In this document: piece after piece, positions 23,241 to 34,999 of the stretch | Layout of the letters: every line of letters begins with the position of its first letter | Position numbering within the stretch: position 1 is the stretch's first letter | From: Byssochlamys sp. IMV 00236 | Lineage: Eukaryota > Ascomycota > Eurotiomycetes > Eurotiales > Thermoascaceae | Reading direction: 5' to 3' | Length of the DNA: 64,000 bases | NCBI GenBank assembly: GCA_001931875.2 | Contig: MSJH02000029.1 | Span: 1-64,000, forward strand | The notes under the pieces: generated by a model | What the model saw: the letters and a program-made list of their open reading frames with translations, nothing else | Told to the model about the DNA's origin: nothing | Databases searched by the model: none | Program-made: the position numbers and the translations under genes

Positions 23241-23850
23241 AGGTGCTCTCTGTTTACAAAAGGTTATCCACTTCAACAAAATCGATGGCTCGATATAATT
23301 CTTAGTACTTCTGTATTATTGCTGAAGAGTCTTTTTCTTAACTCTTTCTCTAATACCAGACAGTTCTAAGTCGATTTTTCAAGTTCTCCGTAGCATATTC
23401 CTAATTTTCGTTTGATATCTTAAACGAGACTTAATTTCATAGAAACTAGAATTATACTTTTCTTGAAGAATAACATGCAGCTGTTTAAATTTCAGTATTA
23501 TATCCTTAATAACACGATTAAGATTTTCTATTTTCTCTTAAGACTACTGCAGCTTCGCTTTAGTTTTAGTAGTATCTTTTAGAATGCCTTCTACTTAACT
23601 TATTATTCTTGCGTAAGGTCTTATCTTATTAATCGTTACACGAAGCTTCCTCTATTACTCTAGAAATATAGTAATTTATTATAGGTATAGATCTAGTATT
23701 TTTATTATCGATATTAGGGATATAAAAAAAGTTAAGTAAGAAAATTAGTCTAATAGAAACATAATAGTAGCGTAAGACTAATTATATCCGATCTTATATT
23801 ATAAACTACGAGCTAGTTATAGACTAGTAAGGGCCGACAGGTTATCGGGG
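23241..23850 (-). pseudogene. RIP-eroded 5' extension of the broken gene
   Basis: The minus strand still reads as a charged helical protein in pieces, for example LQEKYNSSFYEIKSRLRYQT, SGIRERVKKKTLQQ and QKYQELYRAIDFVEVDNLL, with TAA/TAG where CAA/CAG would be expected. A+T content rises steadily towards the repeats at about 23.9 kb. It probably represents coiled-coil coding sequence damaged by RIP leaking from the flanking transposons. Frame and start cannot be fixed. Confidence 0.45.
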
Positions 23851-24140
23851 ATTAAAAAAACCTCAGGTAGCTCTTATAGTAGAGTTATCCTAGAGTTATC
23901 CTAGAATTATAAAGCTCGCCCTTTAAAAAAGCTAGATTTCTTAATAATACTACTTAAGGTAAAAAGAAAATATACTAATATTATAGATAATAATATAATA
24001 ATAGTATATTTTCTTAATAACCTTATTACTAATAGTAATATAACTATAAATATTCTCTATACTATAGTCTATTATATTCTTAAGAATCTTTATATAACTT
24101 ATTATTTCTATTTTATAGAAAATAACTTAGAAAATATTTA

Positions 24141-24595
24141 GTATTAGCATTAAGTTAAGTTAAGCTAAGAAATTAAGCTTAACCTATTAGGTTAAGCTAA
24201 GAGTATTAGGCTTAATCTATAAGTTAAGCTAAAAGTGCTAAGCTTAGCCTATTAAGTTAAGCTAAGAGTATTAGCTTAGCTTAGCTTATAAACTCAGCTT
24301 ATAAGCTTAATATATAACTTAATTTCTTAATTAGAATTAGTATATTAATTAAATTATTTACTAAACTATTATATTAAAACTAATATTAAGATAAATCTTA
24401 ATAAAATTAAGGTTTAAGCTAAGCTTATAGGCTTATAAGTTAAATTAAGCTAAGCCTCTTAGCTTAATTTAATAGGCTAAGCTTAGTATTTTTAGCTTAA
24501 TTTATAGATTAAGCTTAATATTCTTAGCTTAACTTAAAGATCTTAATAAGTTAAGCTAAGCTAAGCTAAGCTATAACTTAACCTAATACTAATAC
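24141..24595. mobile_element. 455-bp mariner-type MITE, copy 1
   Basis: The ends are inverted repeats (gtattagcattaagttaag left, inverted gtattagtattaggttaag right) flanked by TA on both sides, the Tc1/mariner target duplication. The interior is largely repeats of ttaagctaagagtactagg in both orientations, so the whole can fold as a near-palindrome. No coding capacity. An equal-length copy lies at 26288-26742 in the same orientation. Confidence 0.88.
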
Positions 24596-24597
24596 TA

Positions 24598-24931
24598 AAA
24601 GTATTATATCTTAAAAATATTATATAATAGTCTCTATATATTAATCTAGAGATTAGCTTAATACTAGAATATATTATCTTAATAAAGGTTTAATATTATT
24701 AAATAGCTACTTTATTCTATAAAATATATATATATTTAATCTTTTATATAGCTTCTTAATAATTAATTAAAATATTATTATTAGTATAAATTTATAAGTT
24801 ATTAACTATAATAAAGCTATATTTAGTTTAGAGGTAAATTAATTTATCTTAAAATAATACTTAGAATAAGATAATTATTTATTAAATAATTAAAACTTAT
24901 ATTAAAATAATAAGTTTAAATTAAGGAAGTA
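24598..24931 (+). other. RIP-degraded DNA leading into a copia LTR
   Basis: Only the last about 50 bp (aattaaaacttat... to the purine run ttaaggaag) resemble the 3' internal end of copia D. The remainder is unassigned. Confidence 0.4.
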
Positions 24932-25226
24932 TATTATAATATAGTAGTTAAAATTAGTAATTTATAGAGAAAATATATAAAGAATTCTCTTATAAGAAAG
25001 TCTAGAATAATTATATATATAGTTATAGAAAATAATAAGCTTAATAAAAAAGTCTTTATATTAAGTATAATAGCTTAAGAGAAGAATTTAACTAACTTAA
25101 TATAATTAACTAATTATATTATAAGAATATATTAATATTAGTTTTATCTCTTATACTTTATTTTTATCTTAAGTTATACTTTTCTTTAAAGCTAGTATAA
25201 GTTATTTTATTTATTCTTTTTAACTA
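24932..25226 (+). repeat. Copia LTR (D/E family), second plus-strand copy
   Basis: 295 bp aligned with 18666-18964 over its full length, including the preceding purine run. Gypsy element G begins two bases after its end, so G inserted at the LTR edge. Confidence 0.7.
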
Positions 25227-25227
25227 T

Positions 25228-25472
25228 TAATATTATAGTATTATTATAGTATTAACTTAATAAGAAGATAAAGTAAGAGATTTACTAGTAAAATCTTTAA
25301 CTATTTATATTATTAAAAAGCAGTTAAGAAATAAAGAATTTTATAAATAAAAGAATTAAGATTTCTTTCTTAAATTTTTTTCTTTTCTCTCTTTAGTTAA
25401 AAAGTTCTCTATTATATTACTTTACTAGATTAAAGCTTTAATAAATTTAATTTAGTTTACTTAAGCGTAATA
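25228..25472 (+). repeat. 5' LTR of element G
   Basis: It matches 48027-48260 from taatattat to the end aagcgtaata. It is 11 bp longer because of a local duplication of ttattatagta near its start. Without it both copies are 234 bp. Confidence 0.8.
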
Positions 25473-25989
25473 TTACTTTAAGCTTCTTTTTATTATCTTA
25501 TTTTATTTTATTTTCTTAAGGTTTTTTACTTAAGTATACTTTATTACTTATAAAACCTATTTATTATTAAAATATTTAATCTTAAACTAGGTTTTATATT
25601 ATAATAAAGCCTATTAATAAATTTAAATATTCTTAGAATAATTTTAAAGATTATAGTAAATAGCTTAATTAAGAATTAAAAAAAGGAATTAGTAATTATT
25701 ATATCTTATTCTATTAAAATAATAAGTTAATTAAGCTTTTATAAGATAAGTTCTAGAAGCTTCTTAAAAAAAACCCTATTAAAATCTAGAATATATAGTA
25801 TTATATTACTATTACTCTTTTAAAGAAAATTAATAATTTAAAATATATTAAATATTTAAATAAATATAAAATTAAATATAATTATAATTTTACCTAATAG
25901 ATTTATTAAGAGAAATATTATATAATAAAGGCTAAATAATAAATTATAAAACTTATTTATAAATAAAAAAAATATAGAAAGGCTTTTAT

Positions 25990-27240
25990 TAATATAGCTC
26001 TTTACCTTAAATATAAGAATATTTTAAGACTTAAGAGTAAATAGCTTTAATATTTTATTAAATTACTTAACCTTTCTCTATTTACTAATAAAAAAAACTC
26101 TAAGTTTAATAATTAGCTATTATAGATTAAAAATAAGCTAAGAATAAATATTAACTATTATAGAAGTAAATATTTTTATATTATATTTAAAGCTATTTAA
26201 GTAAAAAGGCTATAACTTATATATCTCTAAAATTTTATAAAAAACTTAAGCTTCTTCTTTTAAATAGCTAAAGTAATATTTAATTTAGTATTAGCATTAG
26301 GTTAAGTTAAGCTAAGAAATTAAGTTTAATCTATTAGATTAAGCTAAGAGTACTAGACTTAATCTATAAGTTAAGCTAAGAGTACTAGGCTTAGCCTATT
26401 AAGTTAAGCTAAGAGTACTAGCTTAGCTTAGCTTATAAGCTTAGCTTATAAGCTTAATATATAATTTAATTTCTTAATTAAGATTAGTATATTAATTAAA
26501 TTACTTATTAAACTATTATATTAAAACTAGTATTAAAGTAAATCTTAATAAAATTAAGGTTTAAGCTAAGCTTATAAGCTTATAAGTTAAGTTAAGTTAA
26601 GCCTTTTAGTTTAACTTAATAGGCTAAGTCTAATACTCTTAGCTTAATTTATAGATTAAGCCTAGTACTCTTAGCTTAACTTAAAGATCTTAATAAGTTA
26701 AGCTAAGCTAAGCTAAGCTATAACTTAACCTAATACTAATATTAATTTAATTATTTTTAAGCTATATTCTATAATTTAAATTAATAATAAATTATAAGAT
26801 ATTAATTTATTAATCTATATATAAAGATATATTAAAAATATAATAATTTCCTTATAAAATTTATAAGGCTAGTAAAAAAAGTAAGTATTTACTCTAATAA
26901 CTATTAGCCTAAAATATATAATAAAATTACTTCTTTTCTTAAAAGTCTTATTATTAGCTAATATTATAAAATTAAAGATTTTAATAATTTTAAAAATACT
27001 TATTATTAAGCTATTTATACTCTTTAAAGAAATAATAAAGATAATTATAAAGCTAATTAAAATAAAAACTTAAATATTAAAACTTTTTCTTAAACTTTAT
27101 TTAATTAATCTAATAATAGTTTATTTATTTTTAAAACTAATATTAAATTTTTTACTATTAACTATAAGACTTTTATAAAAGAAAAGAAATATTTTTTTTA
27201 TAAAATAAAGAAATATCTTATTATTAACTATTTATTAAAG
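25990..27240 (+). pseudogene. Decayed gag of element G, with RIP-converted zinc knuckle
   Basis: Plus-strand pieces read PLNLSLFTNKKNSKF and LLQIKNKLRINTNYYRSKYF, the conserved fungal gypsy Gag block normally seen as LPIFTDGKDPTWDDW...KLEINxDHF. The MITE interrupts it at 26288. At 27190-27231 the translation is Y-FF-Y-KIKK-Y-LIIN-Y, exactly the spacing of a CX2CX4HX4C knuckle with each Cys (TGT) and the His (CAT) turned into Tyr (TAT), the change RIP would make. Confidence 0.75.
26288..26742. mobile_element. 455-bp mariner-type MITE, copy 2
   Basis: Same ends, length and orientation as 24141-24595, with TA on both sides (26286-26287 and 26743-26744). It sits inside the gag of element G, giving a relative age: it inserted after G. 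Confidence 0.88.
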
Positions 27241-27439
27241 AAAGTAATAATAAATATTAAAAATTTAAAGATTAAAAAGAAGAAAAATAAATAGAACTTA
27301 GAAAAAGCTAATTTTTAAATTAAGATTTTAACTTAAAGATTAATAAGAAATTAATAAAGATTAATTTTAATTGCCTTTTAAATAATAATTACCTTATTAA
27401 GCTTAGCTTAATTTATAAGAATAAATATAATATTAAGCT

Positions 27440-27475
27440 CTTTACCTTATTAAATTTTAAAATAAATAAGCTTTA
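27440..27475 (+). pseudogene. Start of G protease, cut by element C
   Basis: The frame reads LLNFKINK, the RIP form of LLDSGANK, the retropepsin active-site motif (D to N, S to F, G to K, A to I are all C/T or G/A changes). Element C sequence begins immediately afterwards. Confidence 0.6.
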
Positions 27476-27479
27476 TTTT

Positions 27480-30400
27480 TTTAATAGCTTATTAGTCTTA
27501 TTAATTACTTAATTCTTAAATATCTCTTTAAAACCTTTATTATACTATTTTAGTCTTTAAAAGAAGTTTTATCTTTTCTTTAATATTAAATATATCGGCT
27601 TAGCTTTAATAGTATATCCTTTAATTTATATCTAATAATAGGCTATAATCTCTAGAAATTCTTTTACTTCTTATAAGTTTTAATAGAATAACTATTTTAA
27701 AATCTTAATTGCTTTTATAAATTCTAAATATTTCCTTTTTATATTATATATATATCTTACTACTTTAATCCTTAAAACTATAGATTATAACTTTTTTTTA
27801 ATAATAATTAGGCTAGTAAGTTTAAAACTATATAGTACCTTATTAATATTTTAAATATATTTAAATATAAACCTCTTAATTCTAGGTAATACTTTCTCTT
27901 CTCTATAGTTAGTCTTAAGACTTTATACTAAAGTATTATCTAAAAATATATTATAAATATTAGGGATATTATTAATAAGCGCTCTTATAATCTTATATAT
28001 AAATTTTAATATTATATTAGTCTATTCTTATAGTAGTTTAGCTTAATAAATTAAATTAATTCTAAGTATATAGAAAGCTATTAAGTTACGCGATTTTTTT
28101 ATTAATTCTAATTAATTATATTTAGAGAATAAATCTATTAATATAGATATTAATATTTTACTAAACTTCTTAGAGAATTTATTAATTAAGGGGAGTAAAT
28201 TAATATCTCTTATTATTACTTAGTTAACTTATCGAGTACTTAGAGATATCTCTATAGCAGACTCTATATCTCCTAAGAGTAGAAACGAACTCTAGCCCTT
28301 ATTAGAAATTTTTCCTCTTTAAGACGCTTAACATAGCGTCTAATAGGCCTATCCGTTAGCGCTAGGCTTTCTCGTTAATACTAGCAGGTTATAGGGTTTA
28401 GAGTCTATATAGAGATTTTATCTTATTTCTAAAGTTTACTATTTTAATATAAATATTTAATTTTAGTCTCTAAGGTTATAAGCGCTTTAAAAAATAGTAT
28501 AGTTTAAAATTAATTATTAAATGCGTTAGCAGTTTTATTTAACTATAAAATATATTAATAATTTATATATATTAATTCTAGTAAAGGGTCTAGTATCTGC
28601 ACTTTAAAAAAAAATAATCTAATTACTTTCTAGTTAAAAAGATTAGGTTAAAGTCTTAATTATAAAATTAATATTATTATTAATAATACTAGATAATTTA
28701 AATTACTAGTAAAATAAAGTATTATTTAAAGAGGCTATATTACTATATTTCTTATAGGGATAATAATATATATAGAATAAAAAGAAGAACTATTATAAAA
28801 ATTTTACCTTAATAGTTTAAAATAAAGAATATCTAGAGAATATATATTACTAATAGCTAATAGCTAATATATAATCTTAAGCTAAACTTATAAGCTAAAT
28901 TCCTTTTTTTTAATAATAAATATCGCGTTTTATAATAAGATTAATATATTATTATATAGGTAACTATATAGTTATTATATTAAAGTATTAATATTTAAAT
29001 AAGATTTATAATAATATATATAGAACCTAAAAATCTCTATATATTTTATATATTATAGAGAAATATAACTATAATTATATAAGAACTTAAAACTTATAAA
29101 AATTTATATATATATCTTTCTAATTCTTATAAAAAATATATTCTAGATATAGATTAATTTATTATTATAGTAATAATTATTAATCTATTATTTAAAGGTT
29201 ATTTTAAGGCTATTTTTATATAATAATATTATATTTAATAAAAAAATACTTAGAAAAATAATAATATTATTAATTTAATTATCTAATTATATAATAATCT
29301 ATATTTAATAGCTTAAAGTCTTTAACTCTCCGCAGTATAATAACTAATATTAACTTAAGCCTATTATAATAAATAATTATTAGGAAAATAATAATCTATT
29401 ATATTAATCTCTATATAGATAAAGATATATCTTATATAATAAGTATTATAAATACTTAATATTATCTGTTTTTACTTAATATTATAGATTACTACTAAGC
29501 TTCTACTTTAATACTATATCTTATATTAAATTAACTAGTCTATTTATAAGAGGGGGTTTATTAATAAAATAAAAAGATATATATAATTCTCCTAGAAGAC
29601 CTCTATAACTAGTAAATCTTAAAGGTAGTACTTTAGGAAAACTGCTTAGAGAGAATCCTCTAATTCTATTAAAGGCTAAAAGTTCTTTAATATTAATAGC
29701 TAGTTCTCTAAGTTTAATAAGTAAACTTTATCTTATTAATTTATTAATTCTAAGTCTTATAGTAAGAATAATAGCAGTAACTGTAATATTATTAAGAATA
29801 TTAATTCTTAATTAAGCTAAAGAGTTTATAAGAGAGAGTTTATTAATTAAATAAAAAATAATATAAGTTCTTTAAATAATTATTAATCTTAAAGTTCTTT
29901 TTTTTAAATTTAATAAGTAAGGTATTAGAAAGATTAATAATAGGCTTTAATCTCTACTTTATATAGTAAAACTCTTCTATATCTATAAGAATAAGATTTA
30001 TATATTATAGATATATTAGTAACTATTATTTAAATATAAAATAAAAAAAAAGTTAAAATAACCTTATTAAAAGTAAGTATTTATTCAGTTATTTATTAGC
30101 TATTAATTAAGGTTACTCTTATTTAATAGTTAATTTATATAGCTATAAATCTATAAAAATATTTTCCTTTTATTACTATATTAATTAATTAATATTTATT
30201 ATTTTTTTTTATAAAAAACTATAGATTCTTATAAGGCCTTTAACTTTATTTAAGAATTTTAATCTTTATTCTTTTTTTATTATTATTTATATTATACTAT
30301 AAAGTATCTTTAATATTAAAAAGCTCTTTGCTTACTATAGCTTATACTATATAGTTTAAATAATAACTAGAGATATTACTTTAAGGTATATTTATTTAAT

Positions 30401-31400
30401 TTCCTTAAAAATTTATATAAGAGTAGTTTTTTTAGTAAAGAGTATCTTTATTAATAATTCTTTCTCTTTAAGCTATAAGGCTTTTCTTATAATAAAATTC
30501 TTTAAGTATTTTAAAATTAGTCTTATTTCTTTTACTATATTTAATATTTTTAGCTAAATATAATTAATAAATTCTTCTTATATTTCTTTTATATTTCCTT
30601 AAAGGTTTAAGTAATAATATTTTTAGATAATTTGTTTTTATTTTAATAATTTTCTTAGTATTATTATAAGTCTATTTACTATATTTATTAAATAAACTTT
30701 TTTATATTTCTTCTTATACTAGGTATTAATAGTATAATTTACTCTTATAATAAAAAGATTATATCTCTTAAATAATTTATACCTCTATAAATTTTTTTTT
30801 CTTATAATTTAATAGGTTTAAATATTTTTATATCTTTTTTTTTAATTCTCTTGCTTAATCTAAAATTAATATTATTTATTAAGTATATTTTTTATAAGTT
30901 TTCTCTTTTCTTAATTTAATATTTATTATTCTTTTTTAGCTTTAGTTTAATAATTCTTATACTTTTAATAAAAAGTCTTATAAAACTTCTTCTCTTAACT
31001 TATTTTATAGATTATTTATTAAGAATATTTAAATAATAGCTTAATTCTTTTAGTCTATAAAGTAAATTATACTTTTTACTATTTTATTTAATAAAGTAAT
31101 ATATTATAAATATACTTAATACTTAAAAGGCTATTCTAGAATATAATTATAATTAATCTTATTATTTATTATAAAAAAAGAGACTTTATAATAAAAAGAT
31201 CTTATCTATATAAATATCTCTTTATAGAGATTTATAAAAGAAATCTGCTTATTATCTATTAATATTATATTATCTCTAAATTTTTAGCTTATAATAAGTT
31301 TATAGTAATTTACTATATCTCTATATATTATATTAATTTTAGCTCTATTATTTATTATAATATTTTATATTTCTTTATAATTATTAATTCTAATTAATAA
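27480..31400 (-). pseudogene. Decayed protease-RT of element C
   Basis: The minus strand aligns with B's PR-RT block in two pieces: 30120-31400 (protease to early RT, with the DSGAEIN-type motif near 31320) and 27560-28215 (RT palm to connection). The pieces are separated by the 1.9-kb insertion. Stops are TAA/TAG. Identification is by homology to B, whose RT and integrase motifs are clearer. Confidence 0.7.
28222..30112 (+). mobile_element. Insertion of about 1.9 kb in element C, possible pogo/Fot1-type DNA transposon
   Basis: The alignment of C with B is broken here: homology stops at gttaac (about 28221) and resumes at about 30113. The length fits fungal Fot1/pogo elements. A weak helix-turn-helix-like reading (KAIKALKNSIVQN) occurs near 28480 on the plus strand. 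Terminal repeats are not clear (gagtactt on the left against inverted gagtaacctt on the right). The left 200 bp are unusually G+C-rich for the block and contain the hairpin agacgct...agcgtct (28322-28341). The class is an inference; the insertion itself is well supported. Confidence 0.55.
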
Positions 31401-33690
31401 CTTTAGAATTATAGTTATATATAGTACTTTATCTTTATTAAGAGGCTTAAATTATAAGGATATATAAGTATACTAATCTATATTATTTATTATATATTTT
31501 ATATTTAATATAGAGGTATTAAACTATACTCCTTTAATATTATAGAATATTATCTTAGTTATTATCTACTATAGTTATAAGGTAAATAAAGCCTTATATA
31601 AATTAGGAGATAGACTAATAAGATCCTAAATTAATATTTAAACTCTAGTATTTAATATTTAGTTTATAATCTCTATTATATTAATAGTCTCTTTTAGCTT
31701 ATTTATAACTTTAAACCTCTTTAACTTTTATTTCTCTTTTATTTTAATAATTTTTTTATTCTTATTTTATTTAAGTATATTTTTTATTTCTTTTTTAATT
31801 ATCTTTATTCTTTTAATTATACTTAGAGGCTAATAATTACTAAATTAATTTATTTTAATTAAGGGAAATCTCTACTCCTATTTAATTACTTTTTATAGTT
31901 TTTTTTATATAATTATTTAGTCTTATTTTGCTTTTTTTTATTTTTTAAGGCTTATTTAATCTTATTATATTAATAAAATAATAATTTTTTATAATATCTC
32001 CGGCTTCTTTCTTAAAGCTTAAGTTATTCTTAAGCTATCTTAATATAATTAATTAGATATTATATTTAATTAAGCTAATATTTTTTTACTCTTCTTTTAA
32101 TCTTTATTTAATAATTTTCTTTTATAATATATTTCTTTATATAAGATAAATAACTTCTTTATTTTATCTTTCTAGCTTAAAATAAAGTTTATAATCTTTT
32201 TTTAATAGATAAGCTTTTAATTTAAAAGGTTTTTTAAATTTAAGTAATAAGATTAAATATAATTAAAAGTTTAGTAGAAATTATATAAGTTTAAAAGTAT
32301 TTTAAATTCTCTAATTAGGTTAAATTCTAAAAGTACTTTAGCTTATATATTTATATTAGTATTAGGTATATTATTATTAGGCCTTCTTATATACTATATA
32401 GTATATACTATATAGTTTTAACTTTTTAAACTCTTTTATTAACTAATTAATCTATAATTACTTTATTTTAATATTCTATTATTTAGTTTTATTCTTACTT
32501 TTATTTAAGTAAATTCTATTAAGTTTAATAAGAAGTTATATATTATCTTTTTTAATTATTTTTTTCTTTATTAAAGCTATTATATTTTAATCTTTCTTTA
32601 GTTTATTATTATTAAGGTAATAAAGGGTTTTAGTAGTTTTTATCTTATCTATTATCTCTTTATAGAAATTAATATATTTAATAATAGATAGAGTATAATA
32701 ATCTATATTTAACTCTTAAACTATTTATTATTTAAGCTTCTTTAAAAGTCCCTAAAAATACTAAACTCTCTATAAATATTAGCTTAACTTATTTAAAGTT
32801 ATTAATGCTTTTAATATAGCTTAATATTCTTAGTTATATTCCTTTAAATTCTTAAAGCTATTATATTTTATATTTTTAAACTTTTTTAACTATTAAATAT
32901 TATATTTCCTTTAATATTTATTATAGTAAATATATTTTTATTTAGTTATTTCTATTAGTTTTAAGTAGTTCTTTTCTTTATATTTAGATTAAGTATTTAT
33001 TTATAATAATACTAATAGGCTATAATAATCTATAAACTATTTAGTTTTCTCTTTTTTTAAGAGTTAATTTATCTTATATAGTCTTTTAAAAAGCCTTAAA
33101 TAATAAATAATATTATTCTCTTTAAAATATAGTGCCTTAAGATTTTTAAATATTAGTATTTATAAAGCTTATATAATCTAGATTAATTATATTATTAGTA
33201 GTCTTATATTTTTAAATACTTAAGCTATTTATATCTCTAGATTTAATAATATTAAGAAGCTAAAAATTCTTCTATCTTAACTAATGCTAAAAAGATTAAT
33301 ATTTTTTTTTATATTTTTTTAAAAAAATAGTAATAAAGATAATAATAAGAAGTTTTTTTATTTTTTAATAAATAGTTCTTATTTAATAATTTTTTATTTC
33401 TTCTAAATTTCTGCTTCTCTTTTATATTTATTAAGCTCTTTTTTATATTTAATAGTTTTTCCTTTTTTTTTATTACTAATATATATTTTTATCTTATATT
33501 ATTTTTATTATCTCTGTTAATTTAAAAGATATATTTATCTTTTTTTATTTATAGTAGTAATCTCCCTTAGCTATTTTATTTATCTTTTTATTACTTTTTA
33601 TCTCTTTTTTTAGCTTTAATCTTAACCTTAGCTTTTAATTCTTTTTTCTCTCTTATTTTTATTTAATATTTTAATACCCCTTATATTTAA
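31400..33690 (-). pseudogene. Decayed gag region of element C
   Basis: It lies between protease and 5' LTR on the minus strand. It is very A+T-rich with Lys/Glu-like coding on the minus strand, as in the corresponding B region. No clear knuckle could be read. Confidence 0.45.
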
Positions 33691-33698
33691 CTCTAATT

Positions 33699-34045
33699 TA
33701 TTATAGGATAAGGTATTAAGACTTAGTAATAAGTCTTAGAATATAAAGAAATAGAGGAAAAGAAGGAGAGCTTTATTCTTTAAAGCTTAAAGTAAAGCTA
33801 AAAGAAAAGCTTTAATAGTAAAGTAATATAATAAATAAAAGCTATTTTATTATTAAACTAATACTAAATAATAATTAAAAGGAGAATTACTTATTTTATT
33901 CTATTTTAACTAATTAATCTTCTTCTTACTTTCTCTCTATCTTATTAAAAATATTTAAGCTATTTCTTCTAATAATAGCATATAACTTACTAATTTAATT
34001 ATATCTTTAGAATCTCTTTAATTATTATTTCTTCTTACTATAATA
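33699..34045 (-). repeat. 5' LTR of element C
   Basis: It begins tattatagg and ends ...ttactataata on the plus strand, aligned with the solo LTR at 61050-61391 (same orientation) and with B's LTRs (inverted). Confidence 0.75.
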
Positions 34046-34575
34046 GTAAAAGAGAGTAAGTATTAAATTTAATAATATAGTTTAGCCTATAGATATTTAT
34101 AACTACTCTGCCTTTATAAATTATTATTTTATTATACTTAATATTACGCTAAATAATAAATATAAGATATTTACTTAGTATATAATTAATAGTATATTTT
34201 ATCCTTTCTTATTAATATAGCTTAAACTTTAAATATAAGTATTTTTAACTAACCTATAATATCTCTAGGCGTAAAATATATAAAGAGATAGCTTAATATA
34301 AATAATTTAATAAGAGATACTAAATTAAGGCTAATAGAAATAGAATTAAATAATATTAAGATAAATTTTAATAAAAAGAATAAGTAATATAAAGACTTCT
34401 AATAATAATAAATAACTTTATATATAATAAGAAAAGACTATAAATAACCCGCTAATATTAAAAGCTAGCTTAAGATAATAATAATTAAATAGTATAGTAA
34501 ATAATTATAATAGTTTTCAGAATACTTTTAATAATAATTAGGCCTTAAATAACTTAAATATACTATTAAATTATT
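34046..34575 (+). other. Middle segment of element G between nested elements C and B
   Basis: RIP-degraded plus-strand sequence with a readable frame (QPIISLGVKYIKRQLNIN) that would fit the C-terminal half of a gypsy protease. It is bounded by C's LTR on the left and B's LTR on the right. Assignment to G is inferred from position. Confidence 0.45.
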
Positions 34576-34911
34576 ATAGTATAGTAGGGAGAATTAATAT
34601 AAAGAATATAATTAGTTAAGAGATTATATGCTTCTACTTAAAGTCTTTAAAAAGTCTATAAATAAAGTAATAGAGAGAAATAAGAAGATAGATCTTTTAG
34701 TTATTTAAAATAAAATAATTAGCTTTACTTTTTTATTATTATTTAGTATTAATTTAGTATTAGATTATTATTAGTTTATTATATTAGTTTTTAGCTAAAG
34801 CTTCTCCTTTAACTCTACTTTAAGCTCTAAAATTAAATACCCTTCTCTTTCTTCTTAATATTTACTTACTTAAAAACTTTATATTAAGTCTTAATATATC
34901 TTCCTATAATA
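34576..34911 (+). repeat. 5' LTR of element B
   Basis: It runs to the end cctataata (34911), followed by aaatagagctaaatata, a primer-site region also found next to C's LTR. It aligns with the two halves of the 3' LTR. Confidence 0.8.
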
Positions 34912-34999
34912 AAATAGAGCTAAATATAAAGGATATCTAAATATTAAGCAGAAATAAGGGAGAAGAGAAAATTAAGAGCTAAGATTAAAAGTAAAGCTA

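Larger units (their letters stand above)
27476..34045 (-). mobile_element. Truncated Ty3/gypsy element C, minus strand (B family)
   Basis: The 5' LTR is at the right (33699-34045), followed leftwards by a primer-site region like B's, gag, protease (about 31300-31360), RT, and the beginning of RNase H at about 27.5 kb, where it stops. RNase H, integrase and 3' LTR are missing. The sequence aligns in reverse with element B over B's 37260-39150. It is interrupted at about 28222-30112 by another insertion. It lies inside element G. Confidence 0.8.
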
